Origin: Bacilli bacterium
GTDB lineage: Bacteria > Bacillota_I > Bacilli_A > RFN20 > UBA1709
Direction: 5' to 3'
NCBI GenBank assembly: GCA_017457045.1
Contig: JAFTIF010000016.1
Location: forward strand, 1-64,000
Length of the DNA stretch: 64,000 bases
In this document: positions 24,656 through 33,155 of the stretch, piece by piece
How the letters are laid out: each line of letters begins with the position of its first letter
Position numbering within the stretch: position 1 is the first letter of the stretch
Translations under genes and position numbers: made by a program
Notes under the pieces: model-generated
Told to the model about the DNA's origin: nothing
The model's input: only the letters and a program-made list of their open reading frames with translations
Databases searched by the model: none

Positions 24656-25153
24656 ATGAATTTTAAATTAGAATTAATGAAAAATGAAGATTTAACAAAA
24701 TTTAAAAAGGATATGCAAGAAGCATTTCAAAAAGGTTTTGAAGATGTTTACGGTCCTACAGAAGGAACTATATTACCAGAAAAAGATATTAATCAATCTT
24801 TGAATGCAAAAGGTGCTATTGCTTATAAAGCAATTGTTGATGGAGACTTTGTTGGTGGTGCTATAGTAGTAATCAATAGCGAAACACGACACAACCATCT
24901 TCATTTACTTTATGTAAAATATGGAATACAAACTAAAGGAATAGGAAAACTTATATGGGACGAAATTGAAAGATTACATCCTGAAACAGAGATGTGGGAA
25001 ACATGCACTCCATGTTTTGAGAAAAGAAACATCCATTTTTATGTTAATAAATGTAAATTTCATATAGTTGAATACATAAGAGAAATGAATGAAGAAGGTT
25101 TTATCAGTGATGGGGGAGATGGAATGTTTACGTTTCAAAAAGTGATGAAGTGA
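24656..25153 (+). CDS. GNAT-family N-acetyltransferase
   Basis: A 165-residue acetyl-CoA-dependent acetyltransferase. The acetyl-CoA loop is QTKGIGKLIWDEIE (about 90-103), after strand HLHLLYVKY. C-terminal GGDGMFTF is typical of a Firmicute GNAT group of unknown substrate. AGGAGG precedes the start. The upstream attenuator suggests induction by a small molecule or by ribosome stalling, as with some resistance genes; this is inference. Confidence 0.82.
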   Translation: MNFKLELMKNEDLTKFKKDMQEAFQKGFEDVYGPTEGTILPEKDINQSLNAKGAIAYKAIVDGDFVGGAIVVINSETRHNHLHLLYVKYGIQTKGIGKLIWDEIERLHPETEMWETCTPCFEKRNIHFYVNKCKFHIVEYIREMNEEGFISDGGDGMFTFQKVMK

Positions 25154-25157
25154 TTCA

Positions 25158-25275
25158 TAAATTCCCATTTATCGTTTAGAAATAGGGGTATGCAAAACAC
25201 AACAATTTAACGATTACTCAACTTTTTAACGATTACAAGGCTTAGGGTATGCAATTGTATTAAAATTGTGTAACG
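25158..25275. repeat. Dispersed intergenic repeat, copy 2
   Basis: Second copy of the repeat at 22436-22535. Its middle section differs: two TAACGATT boxes replace the GGGTATG sub-repeats. It ends in the same GTATGCAATTG… block and TAACG. Confidence 0.75.
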
Positions 25276-25293
25276 ATGCCAGATTTGGAGATG

Positions 25294-25333
25294 ATTCTCT
25301 TTTTTCTAAGAATAGAAATAGAGAATTTTTATT
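25294..25333 (+). terminator. Terminator hairpin
   Basis: ATTCTCT (25294-25300) pairs with AGAGAAT (25320-25326), followed by TTTTATTTT. Confidence 0.65.
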
Positions 25334-25355
25334 TTAAGTCAGTATTTATATTTGA

Positions 25356-25459
25356 TTGTAGAATATTGTCTAAAATGATATAATTTACCCGTAATAAAAA
25401 AGATTATAAGGCATTACCTAACTAGAAGGATATCTAGTTTAAATGGTGATGCCTTTTTT
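25356..25459 (+). promoter_or_regulatory. Promoter and terminator-bearing leader, RhuM copy 1
   Basis: TTGTAG (25356-25361), 17 bases, TATAAT (25379-25384). The leader then forms an 11-pair stem AAGGCATTACC/GGTGATGCCTT (25408-25418 with 25445-25455) enclosing AACTAGA/TCTAGTT, followed by six T and directly by GGAGG. It has intrinsic terminator form inside a 5' leader. Nearly identical to 28698-28803. Confidence 0.78.
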
Positions 25460-25480
25460 CTTTTATAAAGGAGGAAAGGT

Positions 25481-26347
25481 ATGGAAAAATATGAAGTAAT
25501 TAAGTTTAAAGATGATGAATTTGAAATGGATGTTAATGTATCTCCTAATGAGGAGACTGTGTGGCTTTCTCTTAACGAAATATGTCTATTGTTTGACAGA
25601 GATAAATCAGTTATATCTAGGCATATAAAAAATGTTTTGAAAGAGGAAATAACATGCGAAAAACAAGTTGTTGCAAAAAATGCAACAACTGCTTCAGATA
25701 ATAAAACTTATATTATTAGCTACTATAATTTGGATGTAATTATTTCAGTAGGCTATAGAGTTAAATCAAATCGAGGAATTTTATTTAGAAAGTGGGCTAA
25801 TAAAGTATTAAAACAATATTTATTAAATGGATATGTTATTAACGAAAATAGAGTAGTTGTATCTAATGAGAACTTTATTAGACTCAGTAATGAAGTTGTT
25901 TCGATAAATAATCGTCTTATTAAGATTGAAGATAGGGTGTTTGATAACTATGATAAGCATTCTATATTATTTAATGGTCAGTTTTACGATGCTTATACAC
26001 TTATTCAATCAATATTTGAAGAAGCAAATAAAGAGATAATAATTATTGATAATTACATAGATAGGACTATATTAGATAGATTAACTATAAAAAAAGAAAA
26101 TGTTAAAGTAATTATTTATACGCATAAGGATAAATGTAAATTATTAAATAAAGACATCGAAATGTTTAATAAGCAATACAGAGAATTAATTATTAAATAT
26201 ATAGATAAAGTTCATGATAGATACATTATTATAGATAATCAAAAACTATATCATCTAGGAGCATCTATCAAAGATTTAGGTAAGAAGATATTCTCAATCA
26301 ATGAGTTAAATAATGAATTAATCGAATTATTATTTACTAAAATATAA
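25481..26347 (+). CDS. RhuM-family protein with PLD-like C-terminal domain
   Basis: A 288-residue protein. N-terminal RhuM domain (about 1-130): ETVWLSLNEI, a helix-turn-helix-like DKSVISRHIKNV, and ISVGYRVKSNRG. The C-terminal part (about 155-285) has a phospholipase-D-like motif H245-x-R247-x4-D252 and LGASIKDLGKK. RhuM proteins occur in pathogenicity islands and gut genomes and are thought to be DNA-linked toxins or effectors; activity is not established. Same first 15 residues as the protein at 28824, and same leader. Start follows GGAGGAAAGGT. Confidence 0.82.
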   Translation: MEKYEVIKFKDDEFEMDVNVSPNEETVWLSLNEICLLFDRDKSVISRHIKNVLKEEITCEKQVVAKNATTASDNKTYIISYYNLDVIISVGYRVKSNRGILFRKWANKVLKQYLLNGYVINENRVVVSNENFIRLSNEVVSINNRLIKIEDRVFDNYDKHSILFNGQFYDAYTLIQSIFEEANKEIIIIDNYIDRTILDRLTIKKENVKVIIYTHKDKCKLLNKDIEMFNKQYRELIIKYIDKVHDRYIIIDNQKLYHLGASIKDLGKKIFSINELNNELIELLFTKI

Positions 26348-26352
26348 AAAGA

Positions 26353-26398
26353 AAACTATAGTTCCTTGATAATTATTTATAATTAAGGTAGTTTATTT
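26353..26398 (+). terminator. Weak terminator between RhuM and pepO
   Basis: AAACTA and CCTT (26353-26367) pair with AAGG and TAGTTT (26385-26394), with a bulge and a short T-rich tail. A TATAAT at about 26412 may be the pepO promoter -10. Confidence 0.4.
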
Positions 26399-26467
26399 TA
26401 TGTATTTGTACTATAATAGTAGTCAAAGATTAAAGATAATAATTATATATTTATCTAGGAGGACAAT

Positions 26468-28366
26468 ATGGAAAAAGTAAGAATACAAGACGATTTATAT
26501 ACTCATGTAAATCAAGAAAAATTAGATCAATTAGTTATACCTGATGATTTACCAGCTACAGGTGGATTTAACACTCTACATGTTGAAGTAGAAAAACTTA
26601 TGATTGATGAATTCAATCAAATGTGTGAAACATCTACATATCCAAATGAATATTTAGAAAGAGCATGTACACTTTATAAAGAAATTAAAAATGTTAAGAA
26701 AAGAGATAAACATGGTATTAAACCAGCTCTTAAATATGTTTCTATTCTTTCTAAATTAGATACAATTAGAAAGTTTAATAATAAGCTTCCTGAATTAGTA
26801 TTAAATGATTTACCATTACCAATTAACATCGGTGTAGAAACAGATATGAAGGATACAAAGAATCATTGTCTTATGATTCAAGGACCAAGTGTATTACTTC
26901 CAGATGCAAGTTATTATAAAGAAGGCATGGAAGCACAAAAACAAGCATTATTAGGTTTATGGGCTCAAATGGCTCAACTAGTAATGGCTGAAACAGATTT
27001 AAGTGCTGAAGATCAAGCTAAATATATTGAAGATACTATCGCATTTGATGCTATCTTAGCAAAATTAGTTAAGACTCGTGAAGAATGGTCAGAATATGTA
27101 AATATGTACAACCCAATGAAAGTAAATAAAGTTGCTTCATATTTAAAACCATTATCATTCAAAAGATTATTAACTAAATTATTTGGTTATGTTCCTGAAA
27201 AGATTATTGTTGCAGAACCAAGATATTTTAAAGCTTTTAAAGAAGTATTTAATGAAGAAACATTTGAATTATATAAACACTGGGCATATGTTACAGGAAT
27301 CTTATCTTCTTGTACATTATTAAGTGAAAAATTAAGAAATTTAGGTGGAATCTTTAATAGAACTCTTTCAGGAATTAAAGAAGCTGCACCAGTTGAAAAA
27401 TTTGCTTATCAATTAGCTTCAAATATGTATTCTGAACCAGTCGGTTTATATTATGGTCAAAAATACTTCGGTGAAGAAGCTAAAAAAGATATTACAGAAA
27501 TCGTATATCAAATTATTGATGCTTATAAAGAAAGAATCGCTACAAACGAAATCTTAGAAGATGCAACTAAAGAAAAAGCAATTTTAAAATTATCTAAGAT
27601 TGGTGTAAAAATGGGCTATCCTGATAAAGTTAGAGATATCTTTAACCTATTAGTATTTAATCCAAAAGATTCATTATTTAAAATCGTATGTGATTTAAGA
27701 AGAATTAGATTACAATATTCATTTGAAAAATTATCAAAACCTACAGATCCAACAAGATGGCAAATGCCAGGTCATATGGTAAATGCTTGTTATGACCCAT
27801 TTGTAAACGATATTACTTTCCCAGCAGCTATCTTACAACCTCCATTCTATTCAATTAAGCAAACAAGAAGTGAAAACTTAGGTGGAATTGGTGCAGTAAT
27901 TGGACATGAAATTTCTCATGCTTTCGATAGTAATGGTGCTAAATGTGATGAAAACGGTAATATCAACAACTGGTGGACAAAACAAGACTATAAGAAATTC
28001 AATAAGAAAGTTGAAGCTATGGTTAAACAATTCGATGGAATTGAACTTCCATGGGGAGTTGTAAATGGAAGATTCACTGTTAGTGAAAATATGGCTGACA
28101 ATGGTGGTGTTGCAGTTACACTTCATATTATGAAGAATATGCCTAACGCTTCATATGAAGAATACTTTAAAAACTGGGCACGTGTATGGTGTAGTAAAGC
28201 TAAACCTGAATATTCAGCATTATTATTAAAAGTTGATGTTCATGGACCTGCAATATTACGTGCTAATATGGCACCTAGAAACTTCATAGAATGGTACGAA
28301 ACATTTGGTGTTAAGAAAACAGACAAGATGTATATTGCTCCAAGTAAGCGTGTAGTTATTTGGTAG
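26468..28366 (+). CDS. pepO: PepO, M13-family zinc endopeptidase
   Basis: A 632-residue M13 (neprilysin-like) oligopeptidase. The zinc motif is HEISH with His480, Glu481 and His484. The third ligand is Glu540 in ENMADNGG. The C-terminus APSKRVVIW matches the family end. No signal peptide, so it acts in the cytoplasm like lactococcal PepO, trimming short peptides. AGGAGG precedes the start. It is a normal housekeeping gene caught between two RhuM copies. Confidence 0.95.
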   Translation: MEKVRIQDDLYTHVNQEKLDQLVIPDDLPATGGFNTLHVEVEKLMIDEFNQMCETSTYPNEYLERACTLYKEIKNVKKRDKHGIKPALKYVSILSKLDTIRKFNNKLPELVLNDLPLPINIGVETDMKDTKNHCLMIQGPSVLLPDASYYKEGMEAQKQALLGLWAQMAQLVMAETDLSAEDQAKYIEDTIAFDAILAKLVKTREEWSEYVNMYNPMKVNKVASYLKPLSFKRLLTKLFGYVPEKIIVAEPRYFKAFKEVFNEETFELYKHWAYVTGILSSCTLLSEKLRNLGGIFNRTLSGIKEAAPVEKFAYQLASNMYSEPVGLYYGQKYFGEEAKKDITEIVYQIIDAYKERIATNEILEDATKEKAILKLSKIGVKMGYPDKVRDIFNLLVFNPKDSLFKIVCDLRRIRLQYSFEKLSKPTDPTRWQMPGHMVNACYDPFVNDITFPAAILQPPFYSIKQTRSENLGGIGAVIGHEISHAFDSNGAKCDENGNINNWWTKQDYKKFNKKVEAMVKQFDGIELPWGVVNGRFTVSENMADNGGVAVTLHIMKNMPNASYEEYFKNWARVWCSKAKPEYSALLLKVDVHGPAILRANMAPRNFIEWYETFGVKKTDKMYIAPSKRVVIW

Positions 28367-28373
28367 AAATAAG

Positions 28374-28404
28374 CTCGACATGTTATTTAATATGTCGAGT
28401 TTTT
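28374..28404 (+). terminator. Terminator of pepO
   Basis: CTCGACAT (28374-28381) pairs with ATGTCGAG (28392-28399), then five T. Confidence 0.85.
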
Positions 28405-28406
28405 AA

Positions 28407-28700
28407 TTGTAGAATATTGTCTAAAATGATAGAGGAGACTGTGTGGCTGACACAAAAAGAAATTTCTCAATTGTTTGATACAACAAAACAAAATGTTAGT
28501 TTAGACATAAATAAAGCATTTAAAGAAAAAGAATTTGATAAAAAATCAGTTGTCAAGGATTTCTTTACAACTTCAAGTGATGGGAAAGTGTATAGAACAA
28601 AACACTATAACTAAGATGTTATTATATCAATTGGTTATAGAGCAAAATCTCAAAGAGTAATTTTATTTGGATATTGGTTAAAAAGTATGAATAGTATTTG
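28407..28700 (+). pseudogene. Broken third RhuM copy
   Basis: 25 bases of the RhuM leader (28407-28431, up to its -10 box) are joined directly to codon about 23 of a RhuM gene (EETVWLTQKEISQLFD). The hairpin, ribosome site and start have been deleted. The frame then reads KQNVSLDINKAFKE to a stop at 28612-28614, after which DVIISIGYRAKSQR continues in frame to about 28700. It is truncated at both ends plus a nonsense change, hence not functional. Confidence 0.85.
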
Positions 28701-28803
28701 TAGAATATTGTCTAAAATGATATAATTTACTTGTAATAAAAAAGATTACAAGGCATTACCTAACTAGAAGGATATCTAGTTTAAATGGTGATGCCTTTTT
28801 TCT
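28698..28803 (+). promoter_or_regulatory. Promoter and terminator-bearing leader, RhuM copy 2
   Basis: TTGTAG (28698-28703), 17 bases, TATAAT (28721-28726). The same 11-pair stem (28750-28760 with 28787-28797) encloses the AACTAGA/TCTAGTT hairpin and is followed by a T run and GGAGG. It differs from copy 1 at only a few positions. Confidence 0.78.
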
Positions 28804-28823
28804 TTTATAAAGGAGGAAAAGGT

Positions 28824-29774
28824 ATGGAAAAATATGAAGTAATTAAGTTTAAAGATGATGAATTTGAATTGGATGTGAGGGCAGATAAAGAGAATGAAAC
28901 TGTATGGTTGACACAAGAAGAAATGGCTTATTTATTTGATGTGGATAGAACTAGAATTTCTAGACATATTTCTAATGTTTATAAAGATGGTGAATTAGAT
29001 ATAAAGAGCACATGTGCGGAAAACGCACATATGGGTAAGTTTGGTTTACAAAACTATACGGTTAAGTTATATAACTTTGATATGATTATTTCAGTTGGAT
29101 ATAGAGTTAAATCTCAAAGAGGTATTGTTTTTAGACGCTGGGCTAATAAAGTATTAAAAGAATATTTAATTGAAGGATATTCTGTAAATAATAAAAGATT
29201 AATCGCACTTAATAAGACTATTGAAATCCAAAATAAAATGTTAGCTAATACTTTGGATATAGAAACTAATGAGTTAGAGAATATTATTAATTTGTATACT
29301 AATGCATTAACTCTTTTAGATAATTATGATCATCAATGTGTACCCAAACCAATAGGAAGCAAAGAAAATTATGCATTAGAGTATAATGAATGTAGAAAGT
29401 TTATTAATAATATGAGATTTAATAATGATTCTAAATTGTTTGGAAAGGAAAAGAATAAGGGACAATTAGAAGGGATTTTAGCCTGTATTAATCAAACTGC
29501 TTTTGGTGAGGATGTTTATAACTCTTTAGAGGAGAAAGCAGCAAATTTATTGTATTTCATTGTTAAAGATCATCCTTTTGTAGATGGCTGTAAAAGAATT
29601 GCGGCAGGGTTATTTTTGCTTTATTTAAGTAAGAATGCATTGCTTAATAAAAGTAAACTTGTTATTTCTAGTGGTGCCTTAACTGCGCTTACATTATTAG
29701 TGGCAGAGTCAGATTCTAAGGAAAAAGAAATAATGGTTAGAGTAGTTATGAATATACTTTTTAATAAAATGTAA
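28824..29774 (+). CDS. RhuM-Fic fusion protein
   Basis: A 316-residue protein. N-terminal RhuM domain (about 1-130, ETVWLTQEEMAYLFD and ISVGYRVKSQRG). The C-terminal Fic/Doc domain (about 175-315) has the core H250-PFVDG-C256-KR258. Fic enzymes transfer AMP or other phosphates to proteins; the usual Asn of HPFxDGNKR is Cys here. The start ATG 28824 follows GGAGGAAAAGGT; the longer ATG at 28785 lies inside the leader hairpin. A toxin or effector role is likely by family, not shown. Confidence 0.88.
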   Translation: MEKYEVIKFKDDEFELDVRADKENETVWLTQEEMAYLFDVDRTRISRHISNVYKDGELDIKSTCAENAHMGKFGLQNYTVKLYNFDMIISVGYRVKSQRGIVFRRWANKVLKEYLIEGYSVNNKRLIALNKTIEIQNKMLANTLDIETNELENIINLYTNALTLLDNYDHQCVPKPIGSKENYALEYNECRKFINNMRFNNDSKLFGKEKNKGQLEGILACINQTAFGEDVYNSLEEKAANLLYFIVKDHPFVDGCKRIAAGLFLLYLSKNALLNKSKLVISSGALTALTLLVAESDSKEKEIMVRVVMNILFNKM

Positions 29775-29786
29775 AGAATAAATATA

Positions 29787-29815
29787 AGTGTAGATAAGTT
29801 TGTCTACGCTTTTTA
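29787..29815 (+). terminator. Terminator of RhuM-Fic gene
   Basis: AGTGTAGA (29787-29794) pairs with TCTACGCT (29803-29810), then T run. The same stem type recurs at 56939-56966. Confidence 0.82.
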
Positions 29816-29865
29816 TGTAGATTAATTTGTGATAAAATATATATAATAAATTGGAGGTATATTAT

Positions 29866-31731
29866 ATGGCTGGAGTATCTGAAAGAAAACTTGAAGAAAC
29901 AATAGATATGTTAAAAGATATTGAAGAATATATTATATCTTTAATGAAAAAAGCTGAAAGTAAGCATAAAGGAAGAAGGTTTAACTTTATCGATGTAAGA
30001 CCAACTAGAGGAGTGGATTTATGCTACTATGGTTTTGATATAGAGGAAGTAATGAGGATTCGTTACAGATTCTTTTTAGAAAAAAACTTTAAAGCTGAAC
30101 AAGTAGCAAAAGGTTATTACTCTTCATATATACTTACTATTGAAGCAACAATAGTAGATATGGTCTATCATCCTGAAGAAACATATGGAATTAAAGATAG
30201 TGATGATAAAATTGCAGATACTATCTCATTAAGACCTATTGATAATCCAGTTTATAAAGAATTACTATGTGAAGACTTAATAAGAAAATCTAAAGAAGTA
30301 AATGATTATTATAATGATATTAGAGGTATATTAGAGGAAGTTCTTGCTTATATAAAAATGTATCATAAGAAGTTACCAGTGTCGATTTTCTCAACTTACG
30401 ATAATATATCTGTTTTTAAAAGAGATGTTCAAGGTAAACCTGAACAATATCGTGAATATTTTATGGACCAAGCAATTTTAGCATATGCTAGAAAGAATTA
30501 TGGTCACCGTCTAGAGGATATTCTTGACTGTGCGAAAAAATATGGCTTAGACTTAAAGTTTAATAAAGAAGAAGCATTAAAACATATTGAATATAAAAAG
30601 AAAAAAGGATATAGCTTTATTGGACCTGATAATATTCAAAGGAATGCTATTCTATTAGAGAATATAGGATATTCTAAGAATCGTACATATTTATTAAGTA
30701 TTGAGGAAGCAGAAAAACTATTTATAAGTCCTAAACCAAATAATCCTAAGCCTACTGAATCGAAATTAAATGAACCTAAATCTAAAAAAGAAACCTATTC
30801 TGATGGAGCATGGTATGAAGGAGATATAAAAAATGGTCTTCGTCATGGACAAGGAACATTTTGTTGGACAAACGGAATAAAGTATGTAGGTCCATTTGTA
30901 AATGGAACATGCCATGGAGAAGGAATTCTATATTATACAGATGGAACAAGTAGTAAAGTGATATATGATAATGGTAAAGTAGTGTCAACATTACCAAATA
31001 TTATTAAAGAAACCTATTCTGATGGAGCATGGTATGAAGGTGAATTCAAAAATGGAGTACGTCATGGACAAGGTACATTCTGCTGGACAAACGGAATAAA
31101 GTATGTAGGTCCATTTGTAAATGGATTATGTCATGGAGAAGGTACTCTATATCATCCTGATGGAACTACTGAAAAAATAACTTATAATAACGGAAATATA
31201 ATTAATAGAGCACCAAATATTAAAAAAGAAACTTATCCAGATGGTGCTTGGTACGAAGGTGAATTTAAGAATGGATCTCGTCATGGACAAGGAACATTTT
31301 GTTGGACAAACGGTATTAAGTATGTAGGTCCGTTTATAAATGGATTATGTCATGGAGAAGGAATCCTGTATTACACAGATGGTACTAGTAAGAAAGTAAT
31401 TTATGAAAATGGAGCAATAAAATCTATATTCCCAAATAATATTCGTAAAGACTATAATGATGGTTCTTGGTATGAAGGTGAATTGAAAAATGATTTGCAT
31501 CATGGTCAAGGTATTTATCGTTGGAGTAATGGTGCATGGTATCAAGGTGGTTTTGAGAATAATCAACGTCATGGACAAGGAACATTTTGTTGGGCTAATG
31601 GAACAAAATATATAGGTAGTTGGTTTGATGGAGATATGCATGGAGAAGGAATCATCTATTATAATGATGGCTCTAAAGAAAGTGTTATTTGTTTTAGAGG
31701 AAAGATTATTAATAGAGAAACAATTAAATAA
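29866..31731 (+). CDS. MORN-repeat protein
   Basis: A 621-residue cytoplasmic protein. Residues 1-290 form a helical/globular region I do not recognise. From about 310 to the end there are tandem MORN units (YEGEFKNG, RHGQGTFCW, YVGPFVNG, CHGEG). They are arranged in a 73-residue super-repeat; copies start at 30790, 31009, 31228 and, diverged, 31450. The first three are nearly identical at DNA level. MORN strips usually bind membranes or proteins as scaffolds. Start ATG 29866 follows GGAGGT. Monocistronic. Confidence 0.82.
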   Translation: MAGVSERKLEETIDMLKDIEEYIISLMKKAESKHKGRRFNFIDVRPTRGVDLCYYGFDIEEVMRIRYRFFLEKNFKAEQVAKGYYSSYILTIEATIVDMVYHPEETYGIKDSDDKIADTISLRPIDNPVYKELLCEDLIRKSKEVNDYYNDIRGILEEVLAYIKMYHKKLPVSIFSTYDNISVFKRDVQGKPEQYREYFMDQAILAYARKNYGHRLEDILDCAKKYGLDLKFNKEEALKHIEYKKKKGYSFIGPDNIQRNAILLENIGYSKNRTYLLSIEEAEKLFISPKPNNPKPTESKLNEPKSKKETYSDGAWYEGDIKNGLRHGQGTFCWTNGIKYVGPFVNGTCHGEGILYYTDGTSSKVIYDNGKVVSTLPNIIKETYSDGAWYEGEFKNGVRHGQGTFCWTNGIKYVGPFVNGLCHGEGTLYHPDGTTEKITYNNGNIINRAPNIKKETYPDGAWYEGEFKNGSRHGQGTFCWTNGIKYVGPFINGLCHGEGILYYTDGTSKKVIYENGAIKSIFPNNIRKDYNDGSWYEGELKNDLHHGQGIYRWSNGAWYQGGFENNQRHGQGTFCWANGTKYIGSWFDGDMHGEGIIYYNDGSKESVICFRGKIINRETIK

Positions 31732-31751
31732 AAAAGTTTTAAATTAAGGTA

Positions 31752-31782
31752 TTGACCTTATAGTTAACTATAATGATATCTT
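31752..31782 (+). promoter_or_regulatory. MerR-type promoter-operator
   Basis: TTGACC (31752-31757) and TATCTT (31777-31782) are separated by 19 bases, the overlong spacing of MerR promoters. The spacer carries a perfect 16-base palindrome TTATAGTTAACTATAA (31758-31773). Autoregulation by the next gene is expected. Confidence 0.8.
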
Positions 31783-31805
31783 TTGGATGTAAGGAGGAAA
31801 AGGAT

Positions 31806-32573
31806 ATGGTAATTAAGAAATTTGCTAAGTTATGTAACTGTAATCCACAGACAATAAGATATTATGATAGTATAGGTCTACTTAAACCGGTTAGAGTAGA
31901 TAAGTTTACTGGATATCGTTATTATGATGCGGAACAAGCATTACAATATCTAAAGATTAAAAAACTTCAAGAAGCTTCTTTTTCTATTGAAGAGATAAAA
32001 GAACTATTAGAATTAGATGATGATATGATCTATGAAGCACTTATTAAGAAAGTAGAAGAAAAGGAAGATGAACTACTTAAGATTAAGCAAATTCAAAAGA
32101 CATATCATAAAGAAATGAAAGAAATGAAACAAAAGATTGAAACTATTAAAGAAGATATTATGAAAACATCATCTACGATTGATTTTAAAGATCAATTTGG
32201 TCTTGAAGAGGATGAATTCTTTGAAATTATTCAAGATACTAATGAGTTATTAGACAATTCAGTAACTGAAGGAAATATTAGATTTGAAAAAGCTGAAGAG
32301 GAAGAATTTGTCTTAACAGATGATTTAAAACTAATCTATGAAAGTGAAGAATTTACAAAAGTAAAAGATGTATTAAAATCTATTCCAGCTTTAAAAGGAA
32401 AACATTTAATGCATATTATTTTGAAAAAAGAGTATCATGATAATCTAGCATTTATTAGTGTACTTACTAGTTTGCTTTTTAAACAATTAAACACAAAATC
32501 TGAAACTGTATTTCATTTTGAACCATCTAAAGATGGTAAACAATGTATAAGAGTATATAAAAGAAAGAAATAA
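31806..32573 (+). CDS. MerR-family regulator
   Basis: A 255-residue regulator. The N-terminal winged helix reads CNPQTIRYYDSIGLLKP and FTGYRYYDAEQ. A long coiled coil (about 75-125) follows, then a C-terminal domain (about 130-255) that may sense a ligand of GyrI-like type. Start ATG 31806 follows AGGAGGAAAAGG. It controls its own promoter; no exporter or enzyme follows, so the target genes are elsewhere or lost (a GNAT remnant lies downstream). Confidence 0.9.
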   Translation: MVIKKFAKLCNCNPQTIRYYDSIGLLKPVRVDKFTGYRYYDAEQALQYLKIKKLQEASFSIEEIKELLELDDDMIYEALIKKVEEKEDELLKIKQIQKTYHKEMKEMKQKIETIKEDIMKTSSTIDFKDQFGLEEDEFFEIIQDTNELLDNSVTEGNIRFEKAEEEEFVLTDDLKLIYESEEFTKVKDVLKSIPALKGKHLMHIILKKEYHDNLAFISVLTSLLFKQLNTKSETVFHFEPSKDGKQCIRVYKRKK

Positions 32574-32583
32574 CTATATGAAT

Positions 32584-32617
32584 AATCCTCTTACTATTAG
32601 TAGGAGGATTTTTTTAT
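32584..32617 (+). terminator. Terminator of merR gene
   Basis: AATCCTC with TACT pairs with AGTA and GAGGATT, followed by seven T. Confidence 0.85.
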
Positions 32618-32642
32618 AAAAAAGATATTAATAGATAAAATT

Positions 32643-32891
32643 ATGATAGGGTTTGTAATAGATCCTAAATATAAAAATAAAGGATATGCTACTGAAGTAT
32701 TAAGAAAAAGTATTGAAGTATTATTTAATCTAGGTTTCTTAGTGATTAGAACAGGAGTATTTAAAGAAAATACTCCAAGTATGAAAGTAAGTGAAAAAGT
32801 TAATATGACTAGATTAGATAAAACTACAACCATAGAATACAAAGGAATAACACATACTTGTATATGGTATGAGATTAGAAAAGATAGATAA
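32643..32891 (+). pseudogene. C-terminal half of a GNAT acetyltransferase
   Basis: 82 codons containing only the acetyl-CoA-binding half: FVIDPKYKNKGYATEVLR, then ENTPSMKVSEKV and a family-typical end. GNAT proteins are about 150-180 residues, and the first half is absent, with no in-frame sequence or ribosome site before ATG 32643. It sits directly after a terminator, so it is a remnant. Confidence 0.75.
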
Positions 32892-32917
32892 GGCACTTGA
32901 AAAAGTGTCTTATTTTA
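32891..32917 (+). terminator. Terminator hairpin at left edge of island
   Basis: AAGGCACT (32891-32898) pairs with AGTGTCTT (32905-32912), then ATTTTAG. Confidence 0.65.
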
Positions 32918-32921
32918 GTAT

Positions 32922-32990
32922 TAGACAAATCTCGACATTGTGTTATAATTTTATTAAGTAGAGAGAAAGATATATATTTATAATCAATAT
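32922..32990 (+). promoter_or_regulatory. Promoter-leader segment, left copy
   Basis: TTAGAC (32922-32927) and a TATAAT about 16-17 bases later, then GTAGAGAGA and ATATTTATAAT. The same order occurs at 53675-53745, and both follow a terminator. The remaining bases to 33155 hold only T-rich and A-rich tracts with no recognised feature. Confidence 0.55.
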
Positions 32991-33155
32991 AATAATTGGT
33001 GTTTTTTGTGCGTTTGTGTGCGTTTTTTTATTTTTTATGTTTATTTTATGAAAAAATAAGAAAATTAAAATTTCATATTCTTTGAAATTGAGGTAAAAGG
33101 CACCTGATTAATTACAATTTCTAATTTCTGATTTTGAAAAGGTGGTTGATTTTTT

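Noticed and set aside
28785..28823. Upstream ATG for the RhuM-Fic gene
   Set aside because: It lies within the leader terminator stem; the paralogue's start and GGAGG support ATG 28824.
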